Shown in pieces: positions 25,287 through 34,884 of a stretch of DNA of 64,000 nt. The notes under the pieces are model-generated. The model searched no databases. It was not told the origin of the DNA and saw only the letters and a program-made list of their open reading frames with translations. Each line of letters opens with the position of its first letter. Position 1 is the first letter of the stretch. Both the position numbers and the translations under genes were made by a program. The DNA is from an uncultured Eubacterium sp. (GTDB lineage: Bacteria; Bacillota; Clostridia; Lachnospirales; Lachnospiraceae): positions 12,093 to 76,092 of the forward strand of contig CAJUHV010000008.1 of the NCBI GenBank assembly GCA_910586445.1, read 5' to 3'.

Positions 25287-26132
25287 CTATTCTTTTACTC
25301 CGCCTAGCGTTACGCCGGCAATAATATATTTCGACAATACAAGATATACAAGGATAATCGGCACAATCGCCACCGTGATCATCATATAAATTTTTGCCAT
25401 GTCAAAATTCATATAATCTGCGCCGCGCAATGTCGCGATCAAAATCGGTACTGTCATTTTATCTTTTGACTGAATAACCAACGCCGGAACAAAATAGTTA
25501 TTCCAGGAGCCTACAAACGAAAAGATGGCCTGTACCGCAATTGCCGGCTTCATAATCGGCAGCACAATCCTGTTAAATGTTTTAAACTCGCCCGAACCGT
25601 CGATTCTGGCTGCTTCTACCAAAGACAGCGGAAGTGAGGACTGCAGATAGCTGTACATAAAGTAAAAGACGGCCGGTGATGCAATAGACGGAATAATCAG
25701 CGGCAGCAGGGAATCATACATCCCCATATTGGTAACCAGGCGTAAAAACCCCATAGCTGTTACTTGTGTCGGCATTACAAGAATTGCCATAATAAATGTA
25801 AACGCCGCCTTTTTTCCTTTAAAATCATACGCATACAGCCCATATGCTGTTAATGCTGAAAAATATGTGCAGATAGCTGCCGAACTTCCAGAAACAATCA
25901 GGCTGTTCAAAATCCCCCGAAACATTGGGAACGTGCCGTCATTGGCAACATTTTTCAGGTTTTCCAGTAAATGCGTGCCCGGCAGGGCGGAAAACCCTTT
26001 TTGCAGTTCTGCATGGGAACGTGTCGCGTTCACAAACAATATGTAAAAAAAGAACAGGCACATAAACGACAAAATAATCAGTACAATATGCGCAAAAACA
26101 GTACGTAAGCGATTGGGTTCGTTTGATTTCAT
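25287..26132 (-). CDS. Sugar ABC transporter permease, MalG type
   Basis: 281 residues with six hydrophobic segments and the binding-protein-dependent permease loop EAARIDGSGEFKTFNRIVLPIMKPA (EAA motif), which contacts the ATPase. It starts with a basic stretch and one membrane helix followed by a periplasmic-type loop, as in CUT1 MalG proteins. It lies 14 bases after the MalF-type gene and about 104 bases before the GH3 gene. No ATP-binding subunit is encoded here, so a shared MsmK-type ATPase elsewhere is expected, as is common for CUT1 transporters of Firmicutes. Confidence 0.93.
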   Translation of the reverse strand: MKSNEPNRLRTVFAHIVLIILSFMCLFFFYILFVNATRSHAELQKGFSALPGTHLLENLKNVANDGTFPMFRGILNSLIVSGSSAAICTYFSALTAYGLYAYDFKGKKAAFTFIMAILVMPTQVTAMGFLRLVTNMGMYDSLLPLIIPSIASPAVFYFMYSYLQSSLPLSLVEAARIDGSGEFKTFNRIVLPIMKPAIAVQAIFSFVGSWNNYFVPALVIQSKDKMTVPILIATLRGADYMNFDMAKIYMMITVAIVPIILVYLVLSKYIIAGVTLGGVKE

Positions 26133-26146
26133 AAGCTATCTCCTTT

Positions 26147-27097
26147 CTACCGTCTTGCCTTTTTTCTTGCTTTTTTCACTGCTGCTTTTGAACCGTCTGG
26201 ATCATCGTTATTAGTCATCCGATACACAATAAAGCACAGGATACCGCTGACAATAAACAAATATACGGAGAGCGCGCCCGCCATACCATAATTTTTGCTC
26301 TTTAAATGGCTGTTTAAGAACATGATCAGCGTCATGGAAGTACGGTCTGGCGACCCCTGCCCGTTTGTCAAAATCTGCGGCACATCAAACATCTGCAGTC
26401 CGCCGATAATAGAAGTGATCAGCGTATATGCAAGGATTGGGCGAATCAGCGGCAGGGTAATACGGAAAAACCTCTGCACGCTGTTGCAGCCGTCCAGCTC
26501 AGATGCCTCAAAAATATCCGGGCTGATCCCCATGATCGCCGCCATCAGCATAATGGTCGTATTTCCAAACCACATAAGAAAGTTCATCAATCCGACCAGT
26601 GAGCGGGTGCCATATACCGTACCAAGAAAATCTATCGGCTGATGGATCAGTCCTATGGACATCAAAATGGAATTGATCGGGCCATTCGTAGAGAACATGG
26701 TAAAAAACAGCATGGCAAACGCGGAAGCCATGATCAGATTCGGCAGATAGATAACCACCTTGAAAAACTGCGTGCCGCGGATTTTCAAGCGGGCGTCTAC
26801 AAACCAGGAAGCCAGCAGAAGTGCGATTACGATCTGAGGAATAAATCCGACGATCCACAAGATCATTGTATTCGCTGCATATTTTAGCATATCCGACTTT
26901 AACAGGCTGATATAATTTTCCATACCAACGAAATTCGGCCCGATCTCCTTAATTCCTGACCGGTAATATTCAAAAAAGCTATACCGTACCGTATCTGCCA
27001 GCGGAATTAAAGAAAAAATGAAAAAGCTCACAAAAAACGGCAGAATAAATAAGTATCCCCATTTTGCATAGCTGATGCTTTTATGTTTTTGTTTCAT
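26147..27097 (-). CDS. Sugar ABC transporter permease, MalF type
   Basis: 316 residues, six predicted membrane segments. It begins WGYLFILPFFVSFFIFSLIPLADTVRYSFFEYY, the classic CUT1 MalF start. The EAA loop reads EASELDGCNSVQRFFRITLPLIRPI. The C-terminal tail is very basic (KKARKKARR). It forms a heterodimer with the MalG-type subunit. It follows the solute-binding protein gene by 95 bases, a gap filled by a large hairpin that probably lowers permease expression relative to the binding protein. Confidence 0.93.
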   Translation of the reverse strand: MKQKHKSISYAKWGYLFILPFFVSFFIFSLIPLADTVRYSFFEYYRSGIKEIGPNFVGMENYISLLKSDMLKYAANTMILWIVGFIPQIVIALLLASWFVDARLKIRGTQFFKVVIYLPNLIMASAFAMLFFTMFSTNGPINSILMSIGLIHQPIDFLGTVYGTRSLVGLMNFLMWFGNTTIMLMAAIMGISPDIFEASELDGCNSVQRFFRITLPLIRPILAYTLITSIIGGLQMFDVPQILTNGQGSPDRTSMTLIMFLNSHLKSKNYGMAGALSVYLFIVSGILCFIVYRMTNNDDPDGSKAAVKKARKKARR

Positions 27098-27124
27098 AAG
27101 CTGCCACTCCTCTCTCTGTTTTTT

Positions 27125-27190
27125 AAGCGGCAGGGCATATGGCGGGATCCTTTATGATATCCCGCCTGTAACCAGCCCTGCCCGCCGCTT
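27125..27190 (-). promoter_or_regulatory. Intercistronic double hairpin after the solute-binding protein gene
   Basis: An inner stem GGCGGGAT/ATCCCGCC (27141-27148, 27159-27166) lies inside an outer one built on AAGCGGCAGGGC (27125-27136) and its complement at 27175-27190. On the minus strand it is followed by six A, not T. This fits an RNA-stabilising or attenuating structure between binding protein and permeases. Confidence 0.6.
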
Positions 27191-27192
27191 AT

Positions 27193-28641
27193 TTACGGCC
27201 ACCGAATTTCTGTAATTTCCGGATAACGTTCTCTAATTGCTGTCTCAAAGTTAGATTTTGCTTTATCAAAGTCAACCTGTCCCTGGAAATAATCACTGAA
27301 CGAATTCTGTATCAGTTCCACACAACCCTGGTCGTACGCAGATAACGGAGCCATTTTAATATGTTCAGCCACAGGTGCAAAATATTTATATGCATTCTGC
27401 CCTCCCAGGAATTCGGATGGATACAGCTTATCGTTTTGTGCTGCTTCCTGCATACTGCTGCGCGCATTCGTAAACTCACCATACTTCTGGGTAATTTTAG
27501 CCAAATTATCCGCGTCAGCCGTCATCGCCAATATAATATCTTTTACATATTTCGGATTATCCGTACCAGTGCAGGCATGAATATACGAGCCGCCCCAGTT
27601 GTATTCCTGCGGAGGATTGGTAACTGCCCATGCACCATCTTCACCGTCCCAGTTTGGCTTCAATGTAAAATCAATGCCCCATGCCGGGAACAGGAATGCA
27701 AACACCTTGGATTCGGATGACATCGCTTTATTCCAGTCATCGTTCCACTGGCCTTTTACCGTCTTATTCAGATAGCCTGCGTCAAGCCATTCCTTAGAAT
27801 CGCTCACCCAGTCCATAATATTTTGATCTACTTTAAGCACTGTTTCGCCCGTGCCCATCCACGGCTGCGAAATGCTGTTCCCGTACAGGCGGAACGTATC
27901 TGCATAGGAAGAAAATGTATAATAGCCTTTTTTCTTCAGCTCCGCCGCCGTTGCTTTCATAGTATCCCAATCTTTGACTTTCGCGCCGATCTTTTCAGGG
28001 TCATCGGTTCCGAACACATCCTTTGCAATGTCGCGCCGGTATACCAGCAGGCCCGGACAGCACTGCCACGTAGACCCTCTTTGTACACCGTTTGCATCCG
28101 AAGCCGTTACTTTCGTAAACTCATACTGGTCTGCCAGATCTTTCTGCGGGTCAATGCCGAGGTCGGTCAAAGGCATTGCAACATCTGCATCCGCATCCGT
28201 ATATTTAAATACATAGTCGGTTTCTGACAAAAAGATATCTACTTTATCGTCGGCCGCCGCATCCGCCTGGTTCAGCAGCGCCTCGTCCAGTTTCTGCTGG
28301 TAAACTCCGTCCTGGTTTGGATTGATAATCCAGTGAATTTCCGTTCCGTCTTTCAAATATGTAATCGTACCGTCGGTAGATGTTTCCTCTACTTCTGGAT
28401 AAACTTCCTGCAGACGCTGGCTAAACTCATTATTCCAGCTGTAGATATTGATCACTTTTCCTTCGTCACCATCCAAGGAAATATCTGAGCCGGCATCTTC
28501 TGTATTTTTATCATCGCCTGTTTGCTCATCCGTTTTCCCGCCTGCATTCCCATCCGTTTTGGAACCCGGCTGATTGCCACAAGCCGCCGTGCCTGCTAAT
28601 ACGGCTGCCGCCAATAAGATACTAACCACTTTCTTCTTCAT
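27193..28641 (-). CDS. Extracellular sugar-binding lipoprotein of the ABC importer
   Basis: 482 residues. A short signal peptide (KKKVVSILLAAAVLAGTAAC) ends in a Cys at about residue 21 that can be lipidated. The lipobox is imperfect, with Thr at -3. An Asp/Gly/Lys/Thr-rich linker follows, then a family-1 binding fold: INIYSWNNEFSQRLQEVYPEVEE near residue 65 and many exposed Trp and Tyr residues expected in a glycan site (for example STWQCCPGLLVYRRDI). It should capture beta-gluco-oligosaccharides outside the membrane for the MalF/MalG-type permeases downstream. It has its own promoter upstream. Ligand identity is inferred from neighbouring GH16, GH94 and GH3 genes. Confidence 0.9.
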   Translation of the reverse strand: MKKKVVSILLAAAVLAGTAACGNQPGSKTDGNAGGKTDEQTGDDKNTEDAGSDISLDGDEGKVINIYSWNNEFSQRLQEVYPEVEETSTDGTITYLKDGTEIHWIINPNQDGVYQQKLDEALLNQADAAADDKVDIFLSETDYVFKYTDADADVAMPLTDLGIDPQKDLADQYEFTKVTASDANGVQRGSTWQCCPGLLVYRRDIAKDVFGTDDPEKIGAKVKDWDTMKATAAELKKKGYYTFSSYADTFRLYGNSISQPWMGTGETVLKVDQNIMDWVSDSKEWLDAGYLNKTVKGQWNDDWNKAMSSESKVFAFLFPAWGIDFTLKPNWDGEDGAWAVTNPPQEYNWGGSYIHACTGTDNPKYVKDIILAMTADADNLAKITQKYGEFTNARSSMQEAAQNDKLYPSEFLGGQNAYKYFAPVAEHIKMAPLSAYDQGCVELIQNSFSDYFQGQVDFDKAKSNFETAIRERYPEITEIRWP

Positions 28642-28712
28642 TCTGATTCCTCCTATCTTTTATATAAGCATCTCTGCCTTGTAACTGTATCATAACAGAA
28701 TGCATTCCCTGA

Positions 28713-28742
28713 AATATACTAAAAGGAATATAAAAATGTCAA
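28713..28742 (-). promoter_or_regulatory. Sigma-A promoter of the ABC transporter-GH3 operon
   Basis: Minus strand: TTGACA (28742-28737), 18-base spacer, TATATT (28718-28713), about 70 bases before the binding protein start. Confidence 0.65.
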
Positions 28743-28789
28743 AATCATGACCTATTCCACACCGGCCTGTAAACCAATCCAGACTATAA

Positions 28790-31204
28790 TTAAGAAAGAT
28801 CTAAAATAATCTCCGTATGCTCCTTCATCAACGTTTCCGGTACATAATTTCCTTCCAGCGCAGCACCGTTAACAGTAAGCTTTTTGCATCCGGACTGCTG
28901 ATGTGCAGGATTGCGGACGACAATATGCAGATGCTTTCCCCGGAAGTCTTTTTCGATTTCAAAGCTTTCCCAATCCGAAGGAATCGCAGGTTCTATTTTC
29001 AGCCCGTTAAAATCCGGGCGCATCCCTAAAATGCCCTCCACACATCCTGTCATAACGGTAGATGCCGTGCCTGTCAGCCAGTGCACATGAGAACGCCCAA
29101 AATGCGGACTGTCCGCCCCTTCTGTAAACTGCCCGTAACAATACGGCTCCAGCTTTCTGATTTCGGCCTTGTCATTTTGTGCCGATGGCGCATTTTCCAT
29201 AAAATACTGAAACGCGCGATCACCATGTCCACAATATGCTTCCGCAAGAATCAGCCAGCCCTGGGACTGTGAAAATATACCGGCATTTTCTTTTGTTCCC
29301 GCATTATAAATAACCGCCAGCGCCCCGTCAAAAGCGTGCATATGATAAGGCGGTGTCATCAGCATTGCCCCGTACTGTGTATTCAGCTTTTCATATACCG
29401 CGTCCAGTGCCAGCTCTGACTGCTTACTGTCCGCCAGACCGCTGATCACGCCCCAGCTCTGCGGATTCAGCCACAGATTTGCTTCTGGATCTGTCCTTTT
29501 TCCGATAACCTCTCCCTGTTCGGTAAATCCACGCACAAACCGGTCCTGATCCCAGCATTGGCTCTGAATGGCAGCGCCGAGTTTTTCCTGTACACCGTCC
29601 AGATACGCAATGTAATCCGTATCGTTACGCTGATGCGCAAATTTTCTTAAAATCGCCATAGCATAATACAGCTGGAACGCAACAAAGGTAGATTCACCGT
29701 CTTTTCCAAGCCGCAGGCAGTCGTTCCAGTCGGCATACAGCCCTGCCGGCATCCCGTGTCTGCCCAAATGGTTCATAGAAAAATCCACAGCCTGCTTTAA
29801 ATGCCCATAAACCGTATCTTCGCCTTTATCTGCATACGGAATGACTTCATCCATAAAATCCAGACGCCCGGTTTCCGTTATATATTTGTAAATTGTCGGA
29901 AACAGCCACAGCGCGTCATCCGCGCGGTACGCCGGATGCCCGGTTTCTTTTACATAAGAAGCGTCTTCCGGCGTATCTTCGTATCCCGGCCGGTGCGTAA
30001 ATTTTACAAGCGGCAGCCCTCCACCATGATGTACCTGCGCAGAAAGCATAAACCGTATCTTTTCCACAGCCATCTCCGGTGCCAGATGGATAATCCCCTG
30101 GATATCCTGCACCGTATCCCGATACCCGTATCCGTTTCGCAGCCCACAGTAAAAAAAGGATGCCGCACGCGACCAGATAAAGGTCATAAAACAATTATAC
30201 GCATTCCATGTATTTATCATTGTGTCAAATTCCGGGCTTGGTGTTTTTACCTGAAAACGGGAAAGCTTTTCATGCCAGTAGGACGCCAGTTCCAGCCGCT
30301 CCTTTTCACAGATCCGCGACGGCTGCGCATAACGTGCCATAATCTCCTGCGCCTGTGCGTCACTCTTCATGCCAACGATAAACGCAAGCTCTTTTGACTC
30401 TCCCGGTGCCAGCTGCAGATGCGCCGCAAGTGCTCCGCAGCTGTTTTCATTATAGCCTGTCTCCCCGCATAAAACACCGTCTGCAACGCCTTGCGGATTG
30501 CCGTACCCATGGTAGCGTCCAAGAAATTTTTCCTTATCCCCGCAGTAGGAAGATACCTTCTCACCTGCCAGCCCGAAAAACCGCTCCGTCATAATTTTGT
30601 CATCCACATCACTGCCTTTTTCCACCCCGTCCAAATTGCCATGCACTTTCTGGCAGATGCGGTTTTCATGGAACTGCGACCTTGTAATAAACTGTGAGTA
30701 CTGCAGATTCACCTGATCCTGCTCATAATTGCTGTTATTAGTAAATTCCGCATATCCTGTTACATTCAGATCCTTTGCGGCTGCGGAGCAGTTCGTAATT
30801 TTAACCGCCCATACCTCATACTCCTGATGCAGCGGAACATAATACGATACCTCGGAACGCACACCGCCGTATTCGGCAGTCATTTTCGTATAGCCGGTAC
30901 CATGACGGCATTCACTTTTATACTCTTTTAAGTCCTTGCCTACCGGCTGCCAGGAGGCCGACCAGTAATCCTTTGTATCGTTATCCCGGATGTAAATATA
31001 TCGCCCAGGCTGATCAAACTGGTTAAAAATATATCTGAGTATCCTGCCGTTTGCTCCTGATTTTGCAAAACTGTAACCGCCGGCCTGATTTGAGATCAAC
31101 GCGCCGTATTCCGGCGATCCAAGATAGTTCGCCCATGGCGCCGGCGTATCCGGCCGGTCTATCACATACTCACGTCTCTCATTATCAAAATATCCAAATC
31201 TCAT
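28790..31204 (-). CDS. Cellobiose phosphorylase (GH94)
   Basis: 804 residues from the ATG at 31204, chosen because GGAG is seven bases upstream and MRFGYFDNERREYVI is the usual cellobiose phosphorylase start. It is a cytoplasmic GH94 enzyme: beta-sandwich N-domain, helical (alpha/alpha)6 barrel, C-terminal sheet. The LISNQAGGYSF and NGYGYRDTVQDIQG blocks are characteristic. ADWNDC near residue 492 holds the catalytic acid Asp. The reaction is phosphorolysis of cellobiose to glucose 1-phosphate and glucose, which saves ATP. Length and start match known cellobiose phosphorylases much better than the second GH94 here. It lies 17-24 bases after the GH16 gene, likely cotranscribed. That fits use of mixed-linkage glucan as well as laminarin. 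Confidence 0.9.
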   Translation of the reverse strand: MRFGYFDNERREYVIDRPDTPAPWANYLGSPEYGALISNQAGGYSFAKSGANGRILRYIFNQFDQPGRYIYIRDNDTKDYWSASWQPVGKDLKEYKSECRHGTGYTKMTAEYGGVRSEVSYYVPLHQEYEVWAVKITNCSAAAKDLNVTGYAEFTNNSNYEQDQVNLQYSQFITRSQFHENRICQKVHGNLDGVEKGSDVDDKIMTERFFGLAGEKVSSYCGDKEKFLGRYHGYGNPQGVADGVLCGETGYNENSCGALAAHLQLAPGESKELAFIVGMKSDAQAQEIMARYAQPSRICEKERLELASYWHEKLSRFQVKTPSPEFDTMINTWNAYNCFMTFIWSRAASFFYCGLRNGYGYRDTVQDIQGIIHLAPEMAVEKIRFMLSAQVHHGGGLPLVKFTHRPGYEDTPEDASYVKETGHPAYRADDALWLFPTIYKYITETGRLDFMDEVIPYADKGEDTVYGHLKQAVDFSMNHLGRHGMPAGLYADWNDCLRLGKDGESTFVAFQLYYAMAILRKFAHQRNDTDYIAYLDGVQEKLGAAIQSQCWDQDRFVRGFTEQGEVIGKRTDPEANLWLNPQSWGVISGLADSKQSELALDAVYEKLNTQYGAMLMTPPYHMHAFDGALAVIYNAGTKENAGIFSQSQGWLILAEAYCGHGDRAFQYFMENAPSAQNDKAEIRKLEPYCYGQFTEGADSPHFGRSHVHWLTGTASTVMTGCVEGILGMRPDFNGLKIEPAIPSDWESFEIEKDFRGKHLHIVVRNPAHQQSGCKKLTVNGAALEGNYVPETLMKEHTEIILDLS

Positions 31205-31227
31205 GTCCATTCTCCCTAATTGTTTTT

Positions 31228-34005
31228 TTATGATACAGGCTTTTCTGTCTTTTCCAGTAAAATCTCATCCAGGCAGATCCGGTGCTTTTGATCAATCTGT
31301 TCTCCGTCAACCGCACCCATTGAAATGCTCAGTACAGACTTTACGTCCGTTTCATGTTCCATCTGAAATACGATATCATAAGTCTGATATTCGCTTGTAA
31401 GCATAACCGTCTTTTCTCCAGAATACGGCGTCCAATTATCATCACTGCTGCCGTCTCGCTGAATCGCAAACATCAGCTTCCTGTCCCTGTCAGATTTTGC
31501 CTTTAAGGAAAGCCGGTACCACTGGCCCTTTTCCAGTTCGATATTATTTTGCTTTAGCTGGATCTTCCAAGCCGCATCGCCCGTATTCGAAATACTGAAA
31601 TCCGCCGCAGAATCTTCATTTAAACTGTCCACTACATAAGAAACATCTGACGCGGTATATGCATAAACTTCATACCCTGAAAATCCTGCACGGAAACTTC
31701 CGTTTTTGATCAAGCTGTCTTCTTCGATACGTACATCATCCAGATAATATGTACCAGGCTGCGTAATTTCAAAGACAATCCCTTTTTCCTGCGTCTGCAG
31801 CCCGCCTGCCGGAACCGCAAACTTATACTGGCATGCCTGTTCCCCTCCTGTCAGCGCCGCATCAAATTCCTGTCCAGCGACTTTTACTTTCAGTGATGTA
31901 CCGTTTTCGCCCTCGGCAAGAAAACGCATTGCATAATCTCCTTCTGTCAGCGGCAGGCCGTTTTGAACAATCGTAACCGGATTTTCCTTAGATGTACCGG
32001 CAGCAGCCGTCACTTTCAGCCTGCGTATATTGTCCTCATTCGTAACCGCCGCTGTTGTTCCCTCATTGCTGTTAATTTCCCAATACCCCAGACGGTCTTT
32101 TCCTTCCTGAAAACCTGCGTTGTACACATAATTGCCATCCGCGCGTACTGTTTTTTCCGCCTTATCCAAATCTGTCTGCCCCGTTTTTACTATCGATACG
32201 TTCGAAATATGGATATCCGCTGTCGAACCTGCAGCCCCCATATTAAACTCCAGCCGCCCGTTGGCATCGTCTGCGTCTGTCATCGTAAATTCATAAGTAT
32301 ATGTCTTCTTTTGTGTTGTCAGCTCTACAGGTGTATCTTCCAAATACCGTTTGTAGCCCCGGTCCGGCGCGGAAACACCTGTTTTCATCGTTCTGTTTTC
32401 AGCCGCATAAGCGTCAAAGCTGAGACGGTAAATACCGCCTTTTTTCATCGGAAGGCCAGCCTGCACCAGCTGTACGCTGTAATCCACCGTACCCTCTTTT
32501 GCCGTTTGAATCAAAATCTCGTGATCTCTGACCGAAGCGGACGCCTCGCCTTCCATTGCATTTAAAAAGCTCCAGTCCTGTTCGTCTGACAGACTTTCCG
32601 ATACCGAAAAATCCCCGTTATTTACATAATTGCCGTCTGCTCCAGGTTCACGCAGCACAACGGTTTTTACCGGCTTTTCCACATTTTCATCATAACTGTC
32701 TTTTTGATATACCTTTACTTCGTCAATTAAAAACCGCGCGTCTTCCACATTGGTAGATGCATCCGGCATTCCTGGCCAGTTGCCGCCTACAGCCAGGTTC
32801 AAAATAATATAAAACGGCTGGTCAAACGGTGCCGGATATGTAACCTCTCCCTGTCCCTCAGTTGCCGTATACCAGTCATTTTCCGTATGAATCAAATTCC
32901 CGTCCACATACCAGCGAATTCTGCCTGGCTCCCATTCCATGCCAAATGTATGATATTCATCCGCAAAGCTGCCGGAATCCAGCGTATATTTCCCCTGACT
33001 TTCACTGTGCGGATTGCCAAAATGAAGCGTTCCATAAGAAGTATCCGTCTGATTTCCAAGTACTTCCATAATATCAATCTCTCCGCATCTTGGCCATTGC
33101 CCATACAGATTTTCATTTGCAGGCATCATCCAGAATGCCGGCAGAAACCCCTGCCCTTTCGGAACCTTAAGCTTTGCTTCAAACAGCCCGTATTTAAAAT
33201 TATGCTTATTCTGCGTATTGACCCTGCCGGACGTATAAGACACTGTTCCATCCGCTCCCTTTGTTTCAATCGGTTTGATTACAAGCTTGCCATCTTTGAC
33301 ATAAATATTTTCAGACGAATCCGTATACTCCTGCAGCTCGTTGTTCACCCATCCCGGCTCATGTGTTTCTATATTCCAGTCTTCCATCTGCAGGGAATCA
33401 CCGTCAAACGTTTCCTGCCAGACCAGATTGTATCCGTCATAGATATTGTTTCCGCCATTGCTTTTTACCGTCACATTTGCCTCCTTTTTCCATGTTTTTG
33501 TCAGACCTTTGATCTTTACCTTAATTTTTGCTGTTCCAGCCGATACCGCGGTCACTTTTCCGCCCTTTACTGTAACAATGTCCGAATCCGAAGAGCTCCA
33601 TACCACAGAAAGCTTTTTGTTTCCGTTCTTTTCCACAGAAAGCTGTTTGGTCTGCCCTACCTTTAACACCAGTTCTGTTTTGCTTATTTTCGGTGCTTTT
33701 ACTACCTGGATGGCACATGTATATTTCGCACCGCCTTTTGTCCATGAAACCGTCGCCTTTCCTGTTTTTTTCGCAGTCACCAGGCCGTTGTTTTTCACTG
33801 AAGCTATCTGCTCGTTGCTTACAGTATAAATGCCTGACCGCTCATTTTCCCCGCCGATATCCAAATCCACCTGATCCCCTTTGGACAAAATACATTTTGT
33901 CTGTGAAATACCGGATTTTGCGGCATTTGCCGTTACTGTCATAAATGACGCTGCTATGGCAGCCGTTAAGACAGGCGTGATAACTTTCCAAAATTGTCTT
34001 TTCAT
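31228..34005 (-). CDS. Secreted GH16 endo-beta-glucanase (laminarinase/lichenase) with Ig-like and CBM domains
   Basis: 925 residues. The signal peptide cleaves near ANA-AKS (about residue 28). Two bacterial Ig-like (Big_2) domains follow (about 30-180), then the GH16 domain (about 190-445), with EIDIME at 309-314 (Glu309 nucleophile, Asp311, Glu314 acid/base) and HTFGMEWEPGRIRWYVDG later. Three CBM4/9-type modules end the protein, beginning near VNNGDFSVSE, VYNAGFQEG and IKNGSFRAG. No LPXTG or membrane anchor is seen at the end. The Ig-like domains or CBMs could hold it at the surface or on the substrate. It would cut beta-1,3- or mixed-linkage glucan into oligomers for import. It is divergent from the AraC regulator. 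Confidence 0.92.
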   Translation of the reverse strand: MKRQFWKVITPVLTAAIAASFMTVTANAAKSGISQTKCILSKGDQVDLDIGGENERSGIYTVSNEQIASVKNNGLVTAKKTGKATVSWTKGGAKYTCAIQVVKAPKISKTELVLKVGQTKQLSVEKNGNKKLSVVWSSSDSDIVTVKGGKVTAVSAGTAKIKVKIKGLTKTWKKEANVTVKSNGGNNIYDGYNLVWQETFDGDSLQMEDWNIETHEPGWVNNELQEYTDSSENIYVKDGKLVIKPIETKGADGTVSYTSGRVNTQNKHNFKYGLFEAKLKVPKGQGFLPAFWMMPANENLYGQWPRCGEIDIMEVLGNQTDTSYGTLHFGNPHSESQGKYTLDSGSFADEYHTFGMEWEPGRIRWYVDGNLIHTENDWYTATEGQGEVTYPAPFDQPFYIILNLAVGGNWPGMPDASTNVEDARFLIDEVKVYQKDSYDENVEKPVKTVVLREPGADGNYVNNGDFSVSESLSDEQDWSFLNAMEGEASASVRDHEILIQTAKEGTVDYSVQLVQAGLPMKKGGIYRLSFDAYAAENRTMKTGVSAPDRGYKRYLEDTPVELTTQKKTYTYEFTMTDADDANGRLEFNMGAAGSTADIHISNVSIVKTGQTDLDKAEKTVRADGNYVYNAGFQEGKDRLGYWEINSNEGTTAAVTNEDNIRRLKVTAAAGTSKENPVTIVQNGLPLTEGDYAMRFLAEGENGTSLKVKVAGQEFDAALTGGEQACQYKFAVPAGGLQTQEKGIVFEITQPGTYYLDDVRIEEDSLIKNGSFRAGFSGYEVYAYTASDVSYVVDSLNEDSAADFSISNTGDAAWKIQLKQNNIELEKGQWYRLSLKAKSDRDRKLMFAIQRDGSSDDNWTPYSGEKTVMLTSEYQTYDIVFQMEHETDVKSVLSISMGAVDGEQIDQKHRICLDEILLEKTEKPVS

Positions 34006-34070
34006 TCTGAAATCCTCCCTATTTTTTTAATCTAGCTTACCGTTTTTTTACAAATTTATATACAATACTA

Positions 34071-34100
34071 TGTACAAAAATATCAAATTCATGATATAAT
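34071..34100 (+). promoter_or_regulatory. Divergent promoter region, AraC regulator and GH16 gene
   Basis: Plus strand: TGTACA (34071-34076), 18-base spacer, TATAAT (34095-34100) for the regulator. On the minus strand, TTGATA followed after 18 bases by TATATA within the same 93-base gap could serve the GH16 gene. The overlap suggests joint control. Confidence 0.5.
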
Positions 34101-34137
34101 GTCACAATCATATACTGGTTTTCAGAAAGGAATGTTT

Positions 34138-34878
34138 ATGGATCTGCAAAAAGAATGGCAGCAGCAGGAGCTTCTGGCCGCCGAAGACTGCCTTGCGCAC
34201 CGCCCATTAGAAGAAGAATATGCGTTTTACCATGCCGTCAGCTCCGGCGATATTAATTTTGTGCAGAAAAACTGCCTCCAGAATACGTTTGCAAGCCCGA
34301 ATGGCATGGGTGTACTTTCTCCTAACCCGCTTACTAATATGAAATATCATTTTGTCGTAACGGTCGCGATGATTGTCCGCCACTGCGTGGAGGCTGGTAT
34401 GGAATTGGAACAGGCGTACCGCCTGAGTGATTTCTATATATTAAAAATGGATGCCTGTACATCCATCCCGGCCATCTGCAAGCTGCATGACAGCATGGTT
34501 TTGGATTATACAGGCAAAATGCTGCTCTTGAAAAAAGAAAGTGTGATTTCAAAACCCGTTATCCGCTGTATGGACTATATTTACAGCCACCTGAACAGCC
34601 GCCTTACCATCGAAGAGCTTGCAGATTATACAGGCCTGTCCACCAGTTATTTATCACGGCTGTTTAAACAAGAGCTTGGTGTGGCAATCAGCACCTATAT
34701 CAGCGAAAAAAAGATCGAAAAAGCCCAGCATCTTTTGAAATATTCCGATTTCAGTCTGATTGAAATCGCAAATTATCTGGCTTTTTCCTCACAAAGCCAT
34801 TTTATCCAGACTTTTAAAAAATCGGTCGGTATGACTCCCAAAAAATACCGTGACAAATTTTACCGCACTTCCTGGTGA
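34138..34878 (+). CDS. AraC-family transcriptional regulator
   Basis: 246 residues from the ATG at 34138 (AGAAAGG seven bases upstream; ATG at 34132 is an alternative). The C-terminal 100 residues hold the two-helix-turn-helix AraC domain: SRLTIEELADYTGLSTSYLSRLFKQELG and then LIEIANYLAFSSQSHFIQTFKKSVGMTPKKYR, the signature second motif. The N-terminal 140 residues (with DFYILKMDACTSIPAICKLHDSM) are a helical sensory region typical of Firmicutes regulators, without a cupin-like pattern that I recognise. It is divergent from the GH16-GH94 operon and convergent with the second GH94 gene (6-base gap). It probably activates the glucan locus. The inducer is unknown. Confidence 0.9.
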   Translation: MDLQKEWQQQELLAAEDCLAHRPLEEEYAFYHAVSSGDINFVQKNCLQNTFASPNGMGVLSPNPLTNMKYHFVVTVAMIVRHCVEAGMELEQAYRLSDFYILKMDACTSIPAICKLHDSMVLDYTGKMLLLKKESVISKPVIRCMDYIYSHLNSRLTIEELADYTGLSTSYLSRLFKQELGVAISTYISEKKIEKAQHLLKYSDFSLIEIANYLAFSSQSHFIQTFKKSVGMTPKKYRDKFYRTSW

Positions 34879-34884
34879 AACATA

